This document shows positions 7,324 through 14,874 of a stretch of 64,000 nt of DNA, piece by piece; within the stretch, counting starts at the first letter, position 1, and every line of letters begins with the position of its first letter. Made by a program: the position numbers and the translations under genes. The notes beneath the pieces were generated by a model. The model did not search any database. It saw only the letters and a program-made list of their open reading frames with translations, and was not told the DNA's origin. Origin of the DNA: Sphingomonas sp. OV641 (lineage in GTDB: Bacteria > Pseudomonadota > Alphaproteobacteria > Sphingomonadales > Sphingomonadaceae); NCBI RefSeq assembly GCF_900109205.1, contig NZ_FNZB01000002.1, positions 1-64,000 of the forward strand, written 5' to 3'.

Positions 7324-8222
7324 ACGCGCTTACCGATTTCCTGTCCGGGGAGCTGGACCGTGCCGTGCCTTCCGAGGTGGAACAGGCCGGCCGGGTGATC
7401 GCCGGCCGACTGGGCGGCGTGGCTGTCCTGTTCTACGGCTCGGTGCTTCGTACCGGCGATCTGGATGGGCTGCTGGACTTCTACGTGCTGCGCGACGGCA
7501 GGTCCCGAAATGCGGTGACGCGCCTGCTGTGGCCTGACGTCAGCTATCACGAAGTGAACGTCGGCGGCACGATCGTGCGGGCGAAGGTCGCGGCAATGCC
7601 GCTGGAGACGTTCGCGCGCGCGGCGCAGGGCGGTACGCTGGATACCACTGTGTGGGCCCGCTTCGTTCAGCCGGCGGCACTCGTCTGGACCAAGAACCCG
7701 GGCTTTCGCCAGAAGACGCTCGACGCGGTCGCGGAAGCGGCGATGACGGCCGCCCGGTTCGCGGCGCTGCACGGCCCGGAACAGGGCGATGCGATCGATT
7801 TCTGGCGCGGCCTGTTCCGAGCGACCTATGCCGCCGAACTGCGCGTCGAAGCGCCAGGCCGTGAGGATCAGATCCTGGGCTTCGACCAGGCGCGCTATCG
7901 CAAGCTGCTGCCGCTCGCCTGGCAGGAGGCCGGCATCGCATTCGAGCAGGTTGGCGAGGAGCTCTCGCCGCGCCTGCCCGAACCCGGGATCATCGCGCTT
8001 GCCTCCGTATGGCTACGGCTGGAGCGCGCGGGCAAGCGACTGAACCTTGCCCGATTGATGAAGGCCGCCTTCACCTTCGACGGCGCGACGCGCTATGCCG
8101 CATGGAAGATCGAGCGGCATACAGGGATGCAGGTCATGGTGACGCCATTCCGGGAACGGCACCCGATCATGGCGGCCCCGGGCGTGCTGTGGCAGCTCTG
8201 GCGGCATACGGTGCTGCGGTGA
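7320..8222 (+). CDS. Tam41-like (mitochondrial-type CDP-DAG synthase fold) nucleotidyltransferase
   Basis: A 300-residue soluble protein. Residues 38-57 hold the nucleotidyltransferase signature FYGS followed by LLDFYVL, matching the YGSG and LDF pair of Tam41/TAMM41, the mitochondrial CDP-diacylglycerol synthase. Further parallels are the GGTIVRAKVAAMPLE strand-helix near 84, VWARFVQPAALVW near 110 (Tam41 has an AGRL-KPV stretch here), and a C-terminal TRYAAWKIERHTG helix. By family it would transfer CMP from CTP to a lipid phosphate. The GTG start at 7320 overlaps the stop of the lipid kinase. The assignment is by pattern memory, not search; a different nucleotidyltransferase function is possible. 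Confidence 0.6.
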   Translation: MNALTDFLSGELDRAVPSEVEQAGRVIAGRLGGVAVLFYGSVLRTGDLDGLLDFYVLRDGRSRNAVTRLLWPDVSYHEVNVGGTIVRAKVAAMPLETFARAAQGGTLDTTVWARFVQPAALVWTKNPGFRQKTLDAVAEAAMTAARFAALHGPEQGDAIDFWRGLFRATYAAELRVEAPGREDQILGFDQARYRKLLPLAWQEAGIAFEQVGEELSPRLPEPGIIALASVWLRLERAGKRLNLARLMKAAFTFDGATRYAAWKIERHTGMQVMVTPFRERHPIMAAPGVLWQLWRHTVLR

Positions 8223-8980
8223 TCCCAGCGGCGGTGGTGCTCGCCGGCTCGCGCGGCGGCACCGACCCGGTCGCCAGCCATGCGGGCGTTTCGGACAAGG
8301 CGCTGATCGAGCTGGCCGGTACCACCATGCTGGCGCGCGTCCTTCGCGCCCTGGATGAGGCCGGCATCGTCAACGTAGCGGTGGCGGCAAATGCGCCCGG
8401 CGTCATCGCCGAAGCCGAACAGCATGGCGCTAACCGCCTGCCAGCGGCGGCGGGCCCGAGCGCCAGTACGGCCGAGGCGCTCGCCACACTCGGCGCGCCG
8501 TTGCTGGTGACGACGGGCGACCACGCCCTGCTGCAGCCGAAATGGATTCGGCAATTCCTGGCTGACGTGCCGAGAGAGGCCGACGTGGCGGTGCTGCTCG
8601 CACGGCGCGAGGCGGTGGAGCAGGCCGCGCCGGGCTCACGCCGCACCTATCTGCGGTTCGCGGACGGCGACTGGTCGGGCTGCAACCTCTTCCTGCTGGC
8701 GACACCGAAGGCCGAGGCAGCGGTTCGGCTGTGGCAGGCGGTGGAGCGCGACCGCAAGCGCCCGTGGCGCATCGTCGGGCGGCTCGGCCCGGGCCTGCTC
8801 CTGCGCTATCTGATGGGGCGCTTGTCGCTTTCGGAAGCGATTGCCGCGCTGGGCCGGCGCGCTGGCATCACTGCGGCGGTAGTGGAATGCCGGGATGGGC
8901 TGGCCGCCGTTGACGTGGATAAGCCGTCGGATCTGGATTTCGTGCGCGCCTATCTGGCCGGACAGCCAACCGCAGCCTGA
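8219..8980 (+). CDS. MobA-like NTP transferase
   Basis: A 253-residue protein of the MobA-like nucleotidyltransferase group. The N-terminal strand-loop AAVVLAGSRGG (4-14) is the NTP-binding signature, Lys27 sits where the conserved Lys is expected (SDKALIELAG), and TTGDHALL (98-105) carries the metal-binding Asp101. The C-terminal DVDKPSDLDFV segment is also typical. Such enzymes join a phosphorylated small molecule to CTP, GTP or UTP; related domains activate inositol phosphate or sugars. The GTG start at 8219 overlaps the stop of the Tam41-like gene, the third member of a tight operon that begins with the lipid kinase. The substrate cannot be told from sequence. Confidence 0.75.
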   Translation: MIPAAVVLAGSRGGTDPVASHAGVSDKALIELAGTTMLARVLRALDEAGIVNVAVAANAPGVIAEAEQHGANRLPAAAGPSASTAEALATLGAPLLVTTGDHALLQPKWIRQFLADVPREADVAVLLARREAVEQAAPGSRRTYLRFADGDWSGCNLFLLATPKAEAAVRLWQAVERDRKRPWRIVGRLGPGLLLRYLMGRLSLSEAIAALGRRAGITAAVVECRDGLAAVDVDKPSDLDFVRAYLAGQPTAA

Positions 8981-8990
8981 TCGCGCGGCA

Positions 8991-9878
8991 TCATGCCTGC
9001 TCCCGCTCGGCCAGCAAGGGGCTTTGCGGACGGGAGCGGAGCGCCACGACCAGCACGCCCGCCAGCGCCAGCATCGCACCAGCCGCCATCCTGAGATCAA
9101 GCCGGTCTCCAGTCAGCACGACGCCGAAGGCGATAGTGAAGAGCGGGGTCATCAGCGTGAGCGGTGCGAGCAGGTTGGCCTCATAGCGGCGGATCAGCCC
9201 GTAATAGCTGGTGTGGCCGACGACCGAGACGACCAGCGCGGCGAACAGGACCGCGCCGACGAACGGCCATCCGATCGCCCAGGCGCTCGTCCATTGACCC
9301 TGCTCGAAAACCGCCGAGGCAAGCGCCAGCGGCAGGAAGGAGACGAGCCCGACCCATGCCTGAAAGCGCAGCGGTGCGACATCCTCCACCTGCTTCATCA
9401 GCACCGCGCCGAGCGAGCCGGTAAAGGCGGCACCGACCACAAACCACAGCCCGGCCGACAGCGCGACGCCGTCGGGGTTCCACACCACCAGCAGAACGCC
9501 TGCCAGGGTGAGCGCGATGCCGAGGCCGCGTCGCCAATGGATCCGTTCCCCCAGCATCACGATCGACAGGAGGGTCGTGAACGGCACGCCAATCTGGATC
9601 ACCACGGCGGCGGCAGATGGGCTGGCCGACTGCAAGCCGATGAACAGCAACGCGAAGTTGCCCGCCCCCATCAACAGACCGATGACGATGATGCGCCAGC
9701 GCGGCCGCGGCATCGGCAGCAGCCACGGGATTGTCGCGGCAATCACCACGGCGAAGCGGACAGCGGCAAAGAAAAGCGGCGGAATGCTCCAGTTGCCGAC
9801 CACGATCTTGCTCAACACATTGCTGTAGCCCCACACGAGGCAGATCAGCACCAGCAAGAGGAAGTCGCGCAGCTTCAT
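8991..9878 (-). CDS. EamA/DMT family transporter
   Basis: A roughly 295-residue membrane protein with ten hydrophobic segments in two EamA repeats, the layout of drug/metabolite transporters such as RhaT and YdcZ relatives. The first helix holds LICLVWGYSNVLSK, close to the usual N-terminal motif of EamA proteins, and the second repeat starts near residue 145. The ATG at 9878 is preferred over an upstream ATG at 9920 because MKLRDFLLL starts the first helix directly. The substrate is unknown. It converges with the lipid operon, with 10 bp between stops. Confidence 0.85.
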   Translation of the reverse strand: MKLRDFLLLVLICLVWGYSNVLSKIVVGNWSIPPLFFAAVRFAVVIAATIPWLLPMPRPRWRIIVIGLLMGAGNFALLFIGLQSASPSAAAVVIQIGVPFTTLLSIVMLGERIHWRRGLGIALTLAGVLLVVWNPDGVALSAGLWFVVGAAFTGSLGAVLMKQVEDVAPLRFQAWVGLVSFLPLALASAVFEQGQWTSAWAIGWPFVGAVLFAALVVSVVGHTSYYGLIRRYEANLLAPLTLMTPLFTIAFGVVLTGDRLDLRMAAGAMLALAGVLVVALRSRPQSPLLAEREQA

Positions 9879-9977
9879 GCCGCATCCCGATGGCAGAGCC
9901 GACGGCGCGATGCCAGCCATTGCGACCGTCGTGCACTGCGCACGGTGCTGATCGGCTCTGCACCCACCGCAGCAGCG

Positions 9978-10850
9978 TTAGGCGCGCCCGCGCCGCGAGC
10001 GGGTCGGCAGGACCAGACGTTCCACGAAGTTGCGGATCTCCCTGGTGCGCCGCTCCGGCACGATCACCTCGCTGTCCACGCCGAGCCGCCAAGCGAGATC
10101 GCGGCGGTCTGGCGCGTCATGCAGCGCCTCGATCAAGGCGGCATGATCGGCCACCGTATCCGCATCCGGGGCAAGGCCATGCTCGATCAGATCGTCGGCC
10201 TGGCGCCGCAAGGCAGCCGCGATTTCGTACAGGCTGATCTCCGGGTGGTATTGCACGCCCCAGAACAGGCCGTCGCCGCATCGAATCTCCGCCGCCTGGA
10301 TCCTGGTGGTCGTGTTGACGCACAGCAACGTGCTCGCCTCCGGAAGGGCGGTCACTTCATCGGTGTGGATGGCGGGCGCGTCGAACACCGGTGGCCGCCC
10401 ATCGAGCAATGGGTGCCCCGCGCCTTCTTCGGTGAGGTGGAGGCGCCGTGCGAAGCCGGCCTCCCGGCGACCCTTCATGGGGCCGACGCTGCCGCCGGCG
10501 GCCACTGTCGCCACCTGCAGGCCGGCGCAGGAGCCGAACGCGGGCGTACCCGACGCGAATACGGCCCGCATGAACTCGACGACGCGGCGCCCTTCGGCCG
10601 TCTCGTCGTACAGGTGCAGCGGCGAGCCGGTGAAGAATACGCCGTCCGCCGACTCAAGTGCCTGCCGAGCCGCGCTGTCGATCACCCCGTCCGCCGGCGC
10701 GATGCGCGACAGCTTCGCCGCGGGCGCGATGTGGCGCAGCACGGCCTCATAGGTTTCACCGGAGCTTCGGCCGACGGATTCGCGTCGCTTGTCACGGGAT
10801 TCGGGCGGTTCACTTTCTGCAATCAGGAAATTCAAAGGCTTGCTGGTCAC
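9978..10850 (-). CDS. Class I glutamine amidotransferase domain protein
   Basis: A 290-residue protein with a class I glutamine amidotransferase fold similar to the GuaA N-terminal domain. The nucleophile elbow GSCAGLQ places Cys108, and WGVQYHPEIS places His202 and Glu204, so the catalytic triad looks complete. GSPLHLYDE near 75 is the usual substrate loop. No synthetase domain follows; family members of this free-standing type often lack a known partner. The start is GTG at 10850 with an AAGGATG ribosome site. A 10-bp LacI-like palindrome lies 16-25 bp upstream. Confidence 0.8.
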   Translation of the reverse strand: MTSKPLNFLIAESEPPESRDKRRESVGRSSGETYEAVLRHIAPAAKLSRIAPADGVIDSAARQALESADGVFFTGSPLHLYDETAEGRRVVEFMRAVFASGTPAFGSCAGLQVATVAAGGSVGPMKGRREAGFARRLHLTEEGAGHPLLDGRPPVFDAPAIHTDEVTALPEASTLLCVNTTTRIQAAEIRCGDGLFWGVQYHPEISLYEIAAALRRQADDLIEHGLAPDADTVADHAALIEALHDAPDRRDLAWRLGVDSEVIVPERRTREIRNFVERLVLPTRSRRGRA

Positions 10851-10865
10851 GCATCCATCCTTTTT

Positions 10866-10875
10866 GGAGCGCTCC
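10866..10875. promoter_or_regulatory. LacI-like palindrome upstream of the amidotransferase
   Basis: GGAGCGCTCC is a perfect 10-bp palindrome with a central CG step. With flanks it reads TTTGGAGCGCTCCCAA, which resembles LacI-family operators of the TGGGAGCGCTCCCA type seen in sugar regulons of Alphaproteobacteria. It sits just ahead of the Shine-Dalgarno of the gene starting at 10850. No LacI-type regulator is in the window. Confidence 0.3.
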
Positions 10876-11041
10876 CAACGGCTGACGAGCGGGTCCGCTC
10901 CGCCAGACGGCCATTCGTCGCCGCGCCGGCAAGCTTCGACACGACAGATTGGCGGAGCGTTGGCGATATCGGCGCCGCGGCGACCGATTATCGGTGAAAG
11001 TCAGGCGCCGGGTCGCGCCATGCGGACCCGGCCCTGCGACG

Positions 11042-11458
11042 TTATCGGCCGACCGCTTCCTTCACCTTGTCGGCGGCTTTCGACAGCAGCCCCTTCTCCG
11101 CCTCTTCGGCCTCTTCCTTGGTCTTGAAGGCTGCTCCCTCCGGCTCGGCCGGCGGCGCATAGACGGAGAAGAGCTTCAGGTCGCCGGAGCCCTTGTTGAT
11201 GACATTGTGCTGCGAGCCCTTGGGCACCACCACCATGTGGTTCGCGCCCGCCTTGGTCGAATGGCCGTCAATCACCACCTGCGCCTCTCCGCTGACGATG
11301 AAGGTCGTCTGATCGGCCGGGTGCGTCTCCATGCCGATTTCCTCACCGGCAGGAATGCTCATCAGCACGATCTGGATCTTGCGATCGCGGTACACCTCCT
11401 TCTGCCAAAGCGTGTTCCGGTTCGCGAGGTCAATCATGTCCTTGTTGAAGATCGCCAT
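11042..11458 (-). CDS. Cupin domain protein
   Basis: A 138-residue single-domain cupin. Cupin motif 1 is the METHPADQTTFIVSGEA stretch (around residues 43-60) and motif 2 is VPKGSQHNV near residue 80, providing His and Glu candidates for metal binding. A Lys/Glu-rich amphipathic tail (KTKEEAEEAEKGLL) follows the barrel. The ligand is unknown; small cupins are often isomerases, dioxygenases or sensors. The ATG at 11458 has a GAAGGGA ribosome site. A near-consensus EcfG promoter stands about 33 bp upstream. The ABC1 kinase gene lies 67 bp upstream on the same strand. Confidence 0.85.
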   Translation of the reverse strand: MAIFNKDMIDLANRNTLWQKEVYRDRKIQIVLMSIPAGEEIGMETHPADQTTFIVSGEAQVVIDGHSTKAGANHMVVVPKGSQHNVINKGSGDLKLFSVYAPPAEPEGAAFKTKEEAEEAEKGLLSKAADKVKEAVGR

Positions 11459-11490
11459 GTTGCTGTCCCTTCGATACGTCTCGGCGAAAG

Positions 11491-11515
11491 GACGATTGCC
11501 GCGCGGTGGCGTTCC
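11491..11515 (-). promoter_or_regulatory. Near-consensus EcfG promoter for the cupin gene
   Basis: On the minus strand: GGAAC (11515-11511), 16-nt spacer, CGTC (11494-11491). The -35 element is exact; the -10 has C for the last T of CGTT. It lies about 33 bp upstream of the cupin start, in the 67-bp gap after the ABC1 kinase gene. Confidence 0.4.
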
Positions 11516-11525
11516 CTGATCGTTG

Positions 11526-12863
11526 TTATTCCGTCGGAATTGCCGCTGCGCGATAGCTCTCGATCATCTGGCGAAGCGGAACCTGTGCCTTCAGCCGGGC
11601 GCAGAGCAAGGCGGTGCCGCTCACCTTGCGCTGGGCGAACAGCGTGTCGATGGGCGGCACGTGCCACGTCTGGCGATCGCGTGCCATCGGGGTCGCTTGC
11701 TCGCGCACGACCGAGACGAAGCTTCGGTCTCCGAAGTCGAATGGCCCCGGCCGGTGCAGCTCCGCCACGATCACGTCGATCATCCGGTCAACAATGTCGC
11801 TGTGTCGCTCGGCCGCCTCTTTGCCGAGGAAGCCGGCGGCGATCGCCGCCTCGCGGACGCGCTGGCGATCATTGTCCAGCGCCGTCATGAGAAGGCGGTG
11901 ATAGCCAGCGCTGGTTGCCCGCCCGACCGGACGCGCGGCGCCGAAATCGAGCAGCACCAGCCTCCCCGTTTCCGCCTGCCAGCGGTAATTGGCAAAGTTG
12001 GGATCCGTTTGCATGAGGCCCCAGTCGAACATCTCGCGCAGCACCAGCGCGATGAGCGCGCTTGCCGCCCGATCGCGGACGGCCTGCGGCTCTGCTTCCA
12101 GCACCTCGATCGGCGCGCCGGGAACATATTCCATCGCCAACACCTGCCCCGTGCTGAGCTCCCGCACGGCATCCGGCACGACATAGGCGGGATCATCGCC
12201 GATCAGCGCGCGATACCGTTCCAGCATGGCCAGCTCGCGCCCATAATCCGCCTCATCGTGAAGCTGGCGCTTCGCCTCGGTAAGCAGCGGCGCGATGTCT
12301 ATCTCGCGTGGCAGGAGCCCGGACACACGAAGCAGCGTGGCGACATTATCGACGTCGGCGTCGATGCTGCCGGCAATGCCGGGATATTGCACCTTGATCG
12401 CCAGCACGCGCCCGTCCGGAAGTTCCGCACGGTGAACCTGACCGATCGAGGCGGCGGCAATCGGATGCGCTTGGAAATGCCGGAAGCGCCGGCGCCAGTC
12501 GCGCCCCCATTCCGCCGCGAGCACGCGCTCAAGCTGCGCCGGGGGCATGTGATGGGCATTGTCGCGCAGCCGGGCCAAGATCTGCGTCAGCTCTGGCGGG
12601 AGCAGCTCGCCCGCATCCATCGAGATCATCTGGCCCAGCTTCATGGCCGCACCCCGCAGATGGGACAGCTGGTCGGCGACCCGCGCAGCGTTGGCCGGCG
12701 TGAGAAGCAGGTCACCCATCCGGGGGCGCTCGCCCGAGGCCAGCCGGCGGGTGCCCTCCGCCAGCACGCCGCCGGCAACGCCGCCCGCCAGCCGCCCGAA
12801 GCGCCCGAAGCGCGACAATCGCCCGCTCGGAACAGCCCGTCCGCGTCGATCGTCCGCCATCAT
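11526..12863 (-). CDS. ABC1 (UbiB/AarF) family atypical kinase
   Basis: A 445-residue ABC1 family protein. The family-specific KxGQ motif is KLGQ (75-78), the Ala-rich loop AAASIGQVH (136-144) replaces the P-loop, Lys157 in AIKVQYPG is the nucleotide-binding lysine, and QTDPNFANY and LLDFGAARP are the catalytic and metal loops. The family includes UbiB, needed for ubiquinone synthesis, but the C-terminal UbiB membrane anchor is not visible, and this resembles the soluble ABC1 group found widely in Alphaproteobacteria. ATG codons at 12863 and 12860 are adjacent; the AAGG ribosome site fits the second better. Confidence 0.85.
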   Translation of the reverse strand: MMADDRRGRAVPSGRLSRFGRFGRLAGGVAGGVLAEGTRRLASGERPRMGDLLLTPANAARVADQLSHLRGAAMKLGQMISMDAGELLPPELTQILARLRDNAHHMPPAQLERVLAAEWGRDWRRRFRHFQAHPIAAASIGQVHRAELPDGRVLAIKVQYPGIAGSIDADVDNVATLLRVSGLLPREIDIAPLLTEAKRQLHDEADYGRELAMLERYRALIGDDPAYVVPDAVRELSTGQVLAMEYVPGAPIEVLEAEPQAVRDRAASALIALVLREMFDWGLMQTDPNFANYRWQAETGRLVLLDFGAARPVGRATSAGYHRLLMTALDNDRQRVREAAIAAGFLGKEAAERHSDIVDRMIDVIVAELHRPGPFDFGDRSFVSVVREQATPMARDRQTWHVPPIDTLFAQRKVSGTALLCARLKAQVPLRQMIESYRAAAIPTE

Positions 12864-13102
12864 CTACCTTTCATCTCAGACCCACCGGCGAGATCCACCT
12901 GATGCGAGCACCGTGCCAGCGTGCCGGCACGCCGCAGCCCCGCATCGATGGGCATCACGACCAACACCAAGCGCCGATCGCGGTGTCGCGTTCCACAAAA
13001 GCCGCCCGATGCCTGGCATTCCCATGCACGCCATTGTAGCTGGCGCCCCCCGGCGCGGCGGCATGGTCGCGCGCGCCGCAGTCAAACAGGCGAGAGTGGT
13101 TC

Positions 13103-13561
13103 GTGGTCGACAAGAGCTGGAGCAACACGGGCACCACCGGCTTTCGCATCCGCACGAATGACAGCCCGGAAGAGCGCGAGGCCGAACGGGCACGCGCACG
13201 GGAGGAGCGGGCACGCGCACGGGTCGACACCATGGCCGAACGGCTGGAGGCGCGCGCCCGCGCGCGCGAGGAACAGGCGGCCGAACGCGAACGGATCAGG
13301 CAGGAACGGCGCGACGCCGAGGCGAAGCTGGCGCTGAGCGACCCGCACAAGGCCGCTGCACAGCGAAGGCGCGGTTCCGGTCGCAAGGATATCGTGCGCG
13401 AACAACGCGACACCAGCAATTACGCGATGATCGTCGATGCAGGCAGGATCCGCATGCTCGCGGCGCGCGGAGCGTCCGTCGCGAGCCTGGCCGCAGTGTT
13501 CAGCCTGACGGAGGATCAGATTGCCGAGGCGCTGCGCGAGGCTCCGGAGGACCATGGTTGA
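13103..13561 (+). CDS. Coiled-coil protein with a possible C-terminal helix-turn-helix
   Basis: A 152-residue protein of unknown function. Residues 20-75 are a highly charged Arg/Glu/Ala helix (EERARARVDTMAERLEARAR) predicted to form a coiled coil. Residues 115-145 (IRMLAARGASVASLAAVFSL, then TEDQIAEAL) have the spacing of a helix-turn-helix. The start is a GTG at 13103 with GGCGAG upstream. Arg-rich charged helices can arise in shadow frames at this GC content, but the tail looks like genuine protein. Confidence 0.6.
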   Translation: MVDKSWSNTGTTGFRIRTNDSPEEREAERARAREERARARVDTMAERLEARARAREEQAAERERIRQERRDAEAKLALSDPHKAAAQRRRGSGRKDIVREQRDTSNYAMIVDAGRIRMLAARGASVASLAAVFSLTEDQIAEALREAPEDHG

Positions 13562-13624
13562 GGCCGGGAACGGGCGTCGAGCCGCTCCCTTGCATCCGTT
13601 CCGGACGTAAAAGGCAGCAAAACT

Positions 13625-13664
13625 ATTGCGCCCTTGAAAACAGTTGCGTTACCTGTTGCGCAAC
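13625..13664. repeat. Cluster of TTGCG repeats including a 10-bp palindrome
   Basis: The pentamer TTGCG occurs at 13626, 13644 and 13656; the last copy is part of the palindrome GTTGCGCAAC (13655-13664). The 262-bp gap around it (13562-13824) is more A/T-rich than its neighbours. The repeats lie about 160-200 bp before the winged-helix regulator gene, where an autoregulatory operator could be. Confidence 0.35.
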
Positions 13665-13824
13665 TAGCGCCCTAGCCGCTGATGTTTTCTACAACAGCCC
13701 ACGTTCAAATTTAAGAATATTACCTACGCAAAGAAGTACGGCTAGCCTTAGCGAGATGCCGCACTGCTTTCCATTAAACAGAACATAACAATTGAGTCGC
13801 CCATCATCCGGGAGACATTTAACC

Positions 13825-14256
13825 ATGCAGTTGGCGAGGATGGCAGAAGGTCTTCAATACGGACCGAGCCTGACAACGCGAGATATCGCCCCCCCCGGAA
13901 CAGCGATCCCCAGCCACCTTCTGGTAGCTGCCAAGCTTCTAGGTGATTTGCGGCAAAAGCAGGAAGCTTTCCTTGGTCGCCCGGGCCTGTTCAGCGACCC
14001 CGGTTGGGACATCCTGCTCAGCATCCTGATCGACGAGGGAAGCGGCCGTCCTTCCTACGTCAAGAGCGTGACCATCGCCGCAGGGCTACCCGACACCACC
14101 GGGCTCGAGTGGATCAGACGCTTGGAGCTGCACGGGCTGATCATCAGCAAAGCCGACGCAGCAGATCGGCGTCGACGACTGCTTTCGCTTAGCATCAAGG
14201 GCCGCAACGGCCTTCTTGGAGTGCTGCGATCCTTTGTCACGTCCGCTCGCCCATGA
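13825..14256 (+). CDS. Winged-helix (MarR-like) transcriptional regulator
   Basis: A 143-residue protein whose second half looks like a winged helix: WDILLSILIDEG (first helix), SVTIAAGLPDTTGLEWIRRLELHGLI (helix-turn-helix plus helix), and SKADAADRRRRLLSLSIKG, the basic wing typical of MarR proteins. The first 60 residues are not recognised. The ATG at 13825 has a GGGAGA ribosome site 10 nt upstream; an in-frame start at 13792 is less likely. It lies directly upstream of the large RTX gene on the same strand, so control of that gene is a reasonable guess but not shown. Confidence 0.7.
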   Translation: MQLARMAEGLQYGPSLTTRDIAPPGTAIPSHLLVAAKLLGDLRQKQEAFLGRPGLFSDPGWDILLSILIDEGSGRPSYVKSVTIAAGLPDTTGLEWIRRLELHGLIISKADAADRRRRLLSLSIKGRNGLLGVLRSFVTSARP

Positions 14257-14465
14257 TGGTCGCTGAAACAGCTCGCGACCAAGTGATGGAAGCGCAAGCG
14301 CCAGGCGACGTCCGTCCGGCGTGCGACGTGGCGATCAAGCAACAGGGGTGCGCGCTTTCTTCGGACCTGCACCAGTGCGCGCACCATCCGCGGCTGGCGA
14401 GATCGATCCGCGAAACTGCCCGCGGGATTGTTCGGGCGCTCGTCAGAGTTGGCCTTATCGAATGA
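14253..14465 (+). CDS. Possible small ORF coupled to the winged-helix gene
   Basis: A 70-codon frame whose ATG at 14253 overlaps the TGA of the regulator (ATGA), the layout of a coupled gene. The third codon position is moderately G/C-rich. The protein (begins MMVAETARDQVMEAQ, three Cys) resembles nothing I know and has no membrane segment. It could be fortuitous. Confidence 0.22.
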   Translation: MMVAETARDQVMEAQAPGDVRPACDVAIKQQGCALSSDLHQCAHHPRLARSIRETARGIVRALVRVGLIE

Positions 14466-14874
14466 CCTTGCGATCATCTCTGTTTCGAAATCGCTAGATT
14501 CACCACGTCAGACCGCAAGAAAGCGCGGCACAGGATGGAGCGCTGCAAGTTCATGGATCCGCGCATTACCGCCGCGGCGTAAAGTAGAGCAGCGTAGATT
14601 CACATTACTCCATCAGCGGATGGAACCTACTGCCTTCTTCAAGGCAGATTGCTCGGTTTACGACTATTCTCGTCTTTGTAGACGATGCGCGGCAAGTTCA
14701 CTTCGACTATCACCTTTCCAGTTGATCCTCCGACTCTTGAAGTCGGCTGGTCTTCTTCAACAGGGAGCGAGCCGAAGCCGGAGTCCCAGTCAACATTGCA
14801 TGGTCATTGTTTATCATGCGCGTGGCGTGGTTCCACTGCAGAAGGCCGCCTCTGCAACGGGCAGGAGAAGAAGC
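14466..14874. other. Leader region of the RTX gene
   Basis: No gene is supported here. The frame of the RTX gene stays open upstream of 14875, but the translated sequence changes abruptly to Arg/Ser/Cys-rich text unlike the rest, so it is regarded as untranslated leader and promoter region. I could not pick a single promoter with confidence. Confidence 0.4.

Noticed and set aside
8895..10997. 700-codon plus-strand frame across the EamA permease and amidotransferase genes
   Set aside because: Antisense to two genes with full motifs; composition (Arg, His, Gln) is typical of a shadow frame.
14428..14874. N-terminal extension of the RTX frame
   Set aside because: Residue composition changes to Arg/Ser/Cys-rich; an optimal AGGAG plus TTG at 14875 starts a domain-like sequence.
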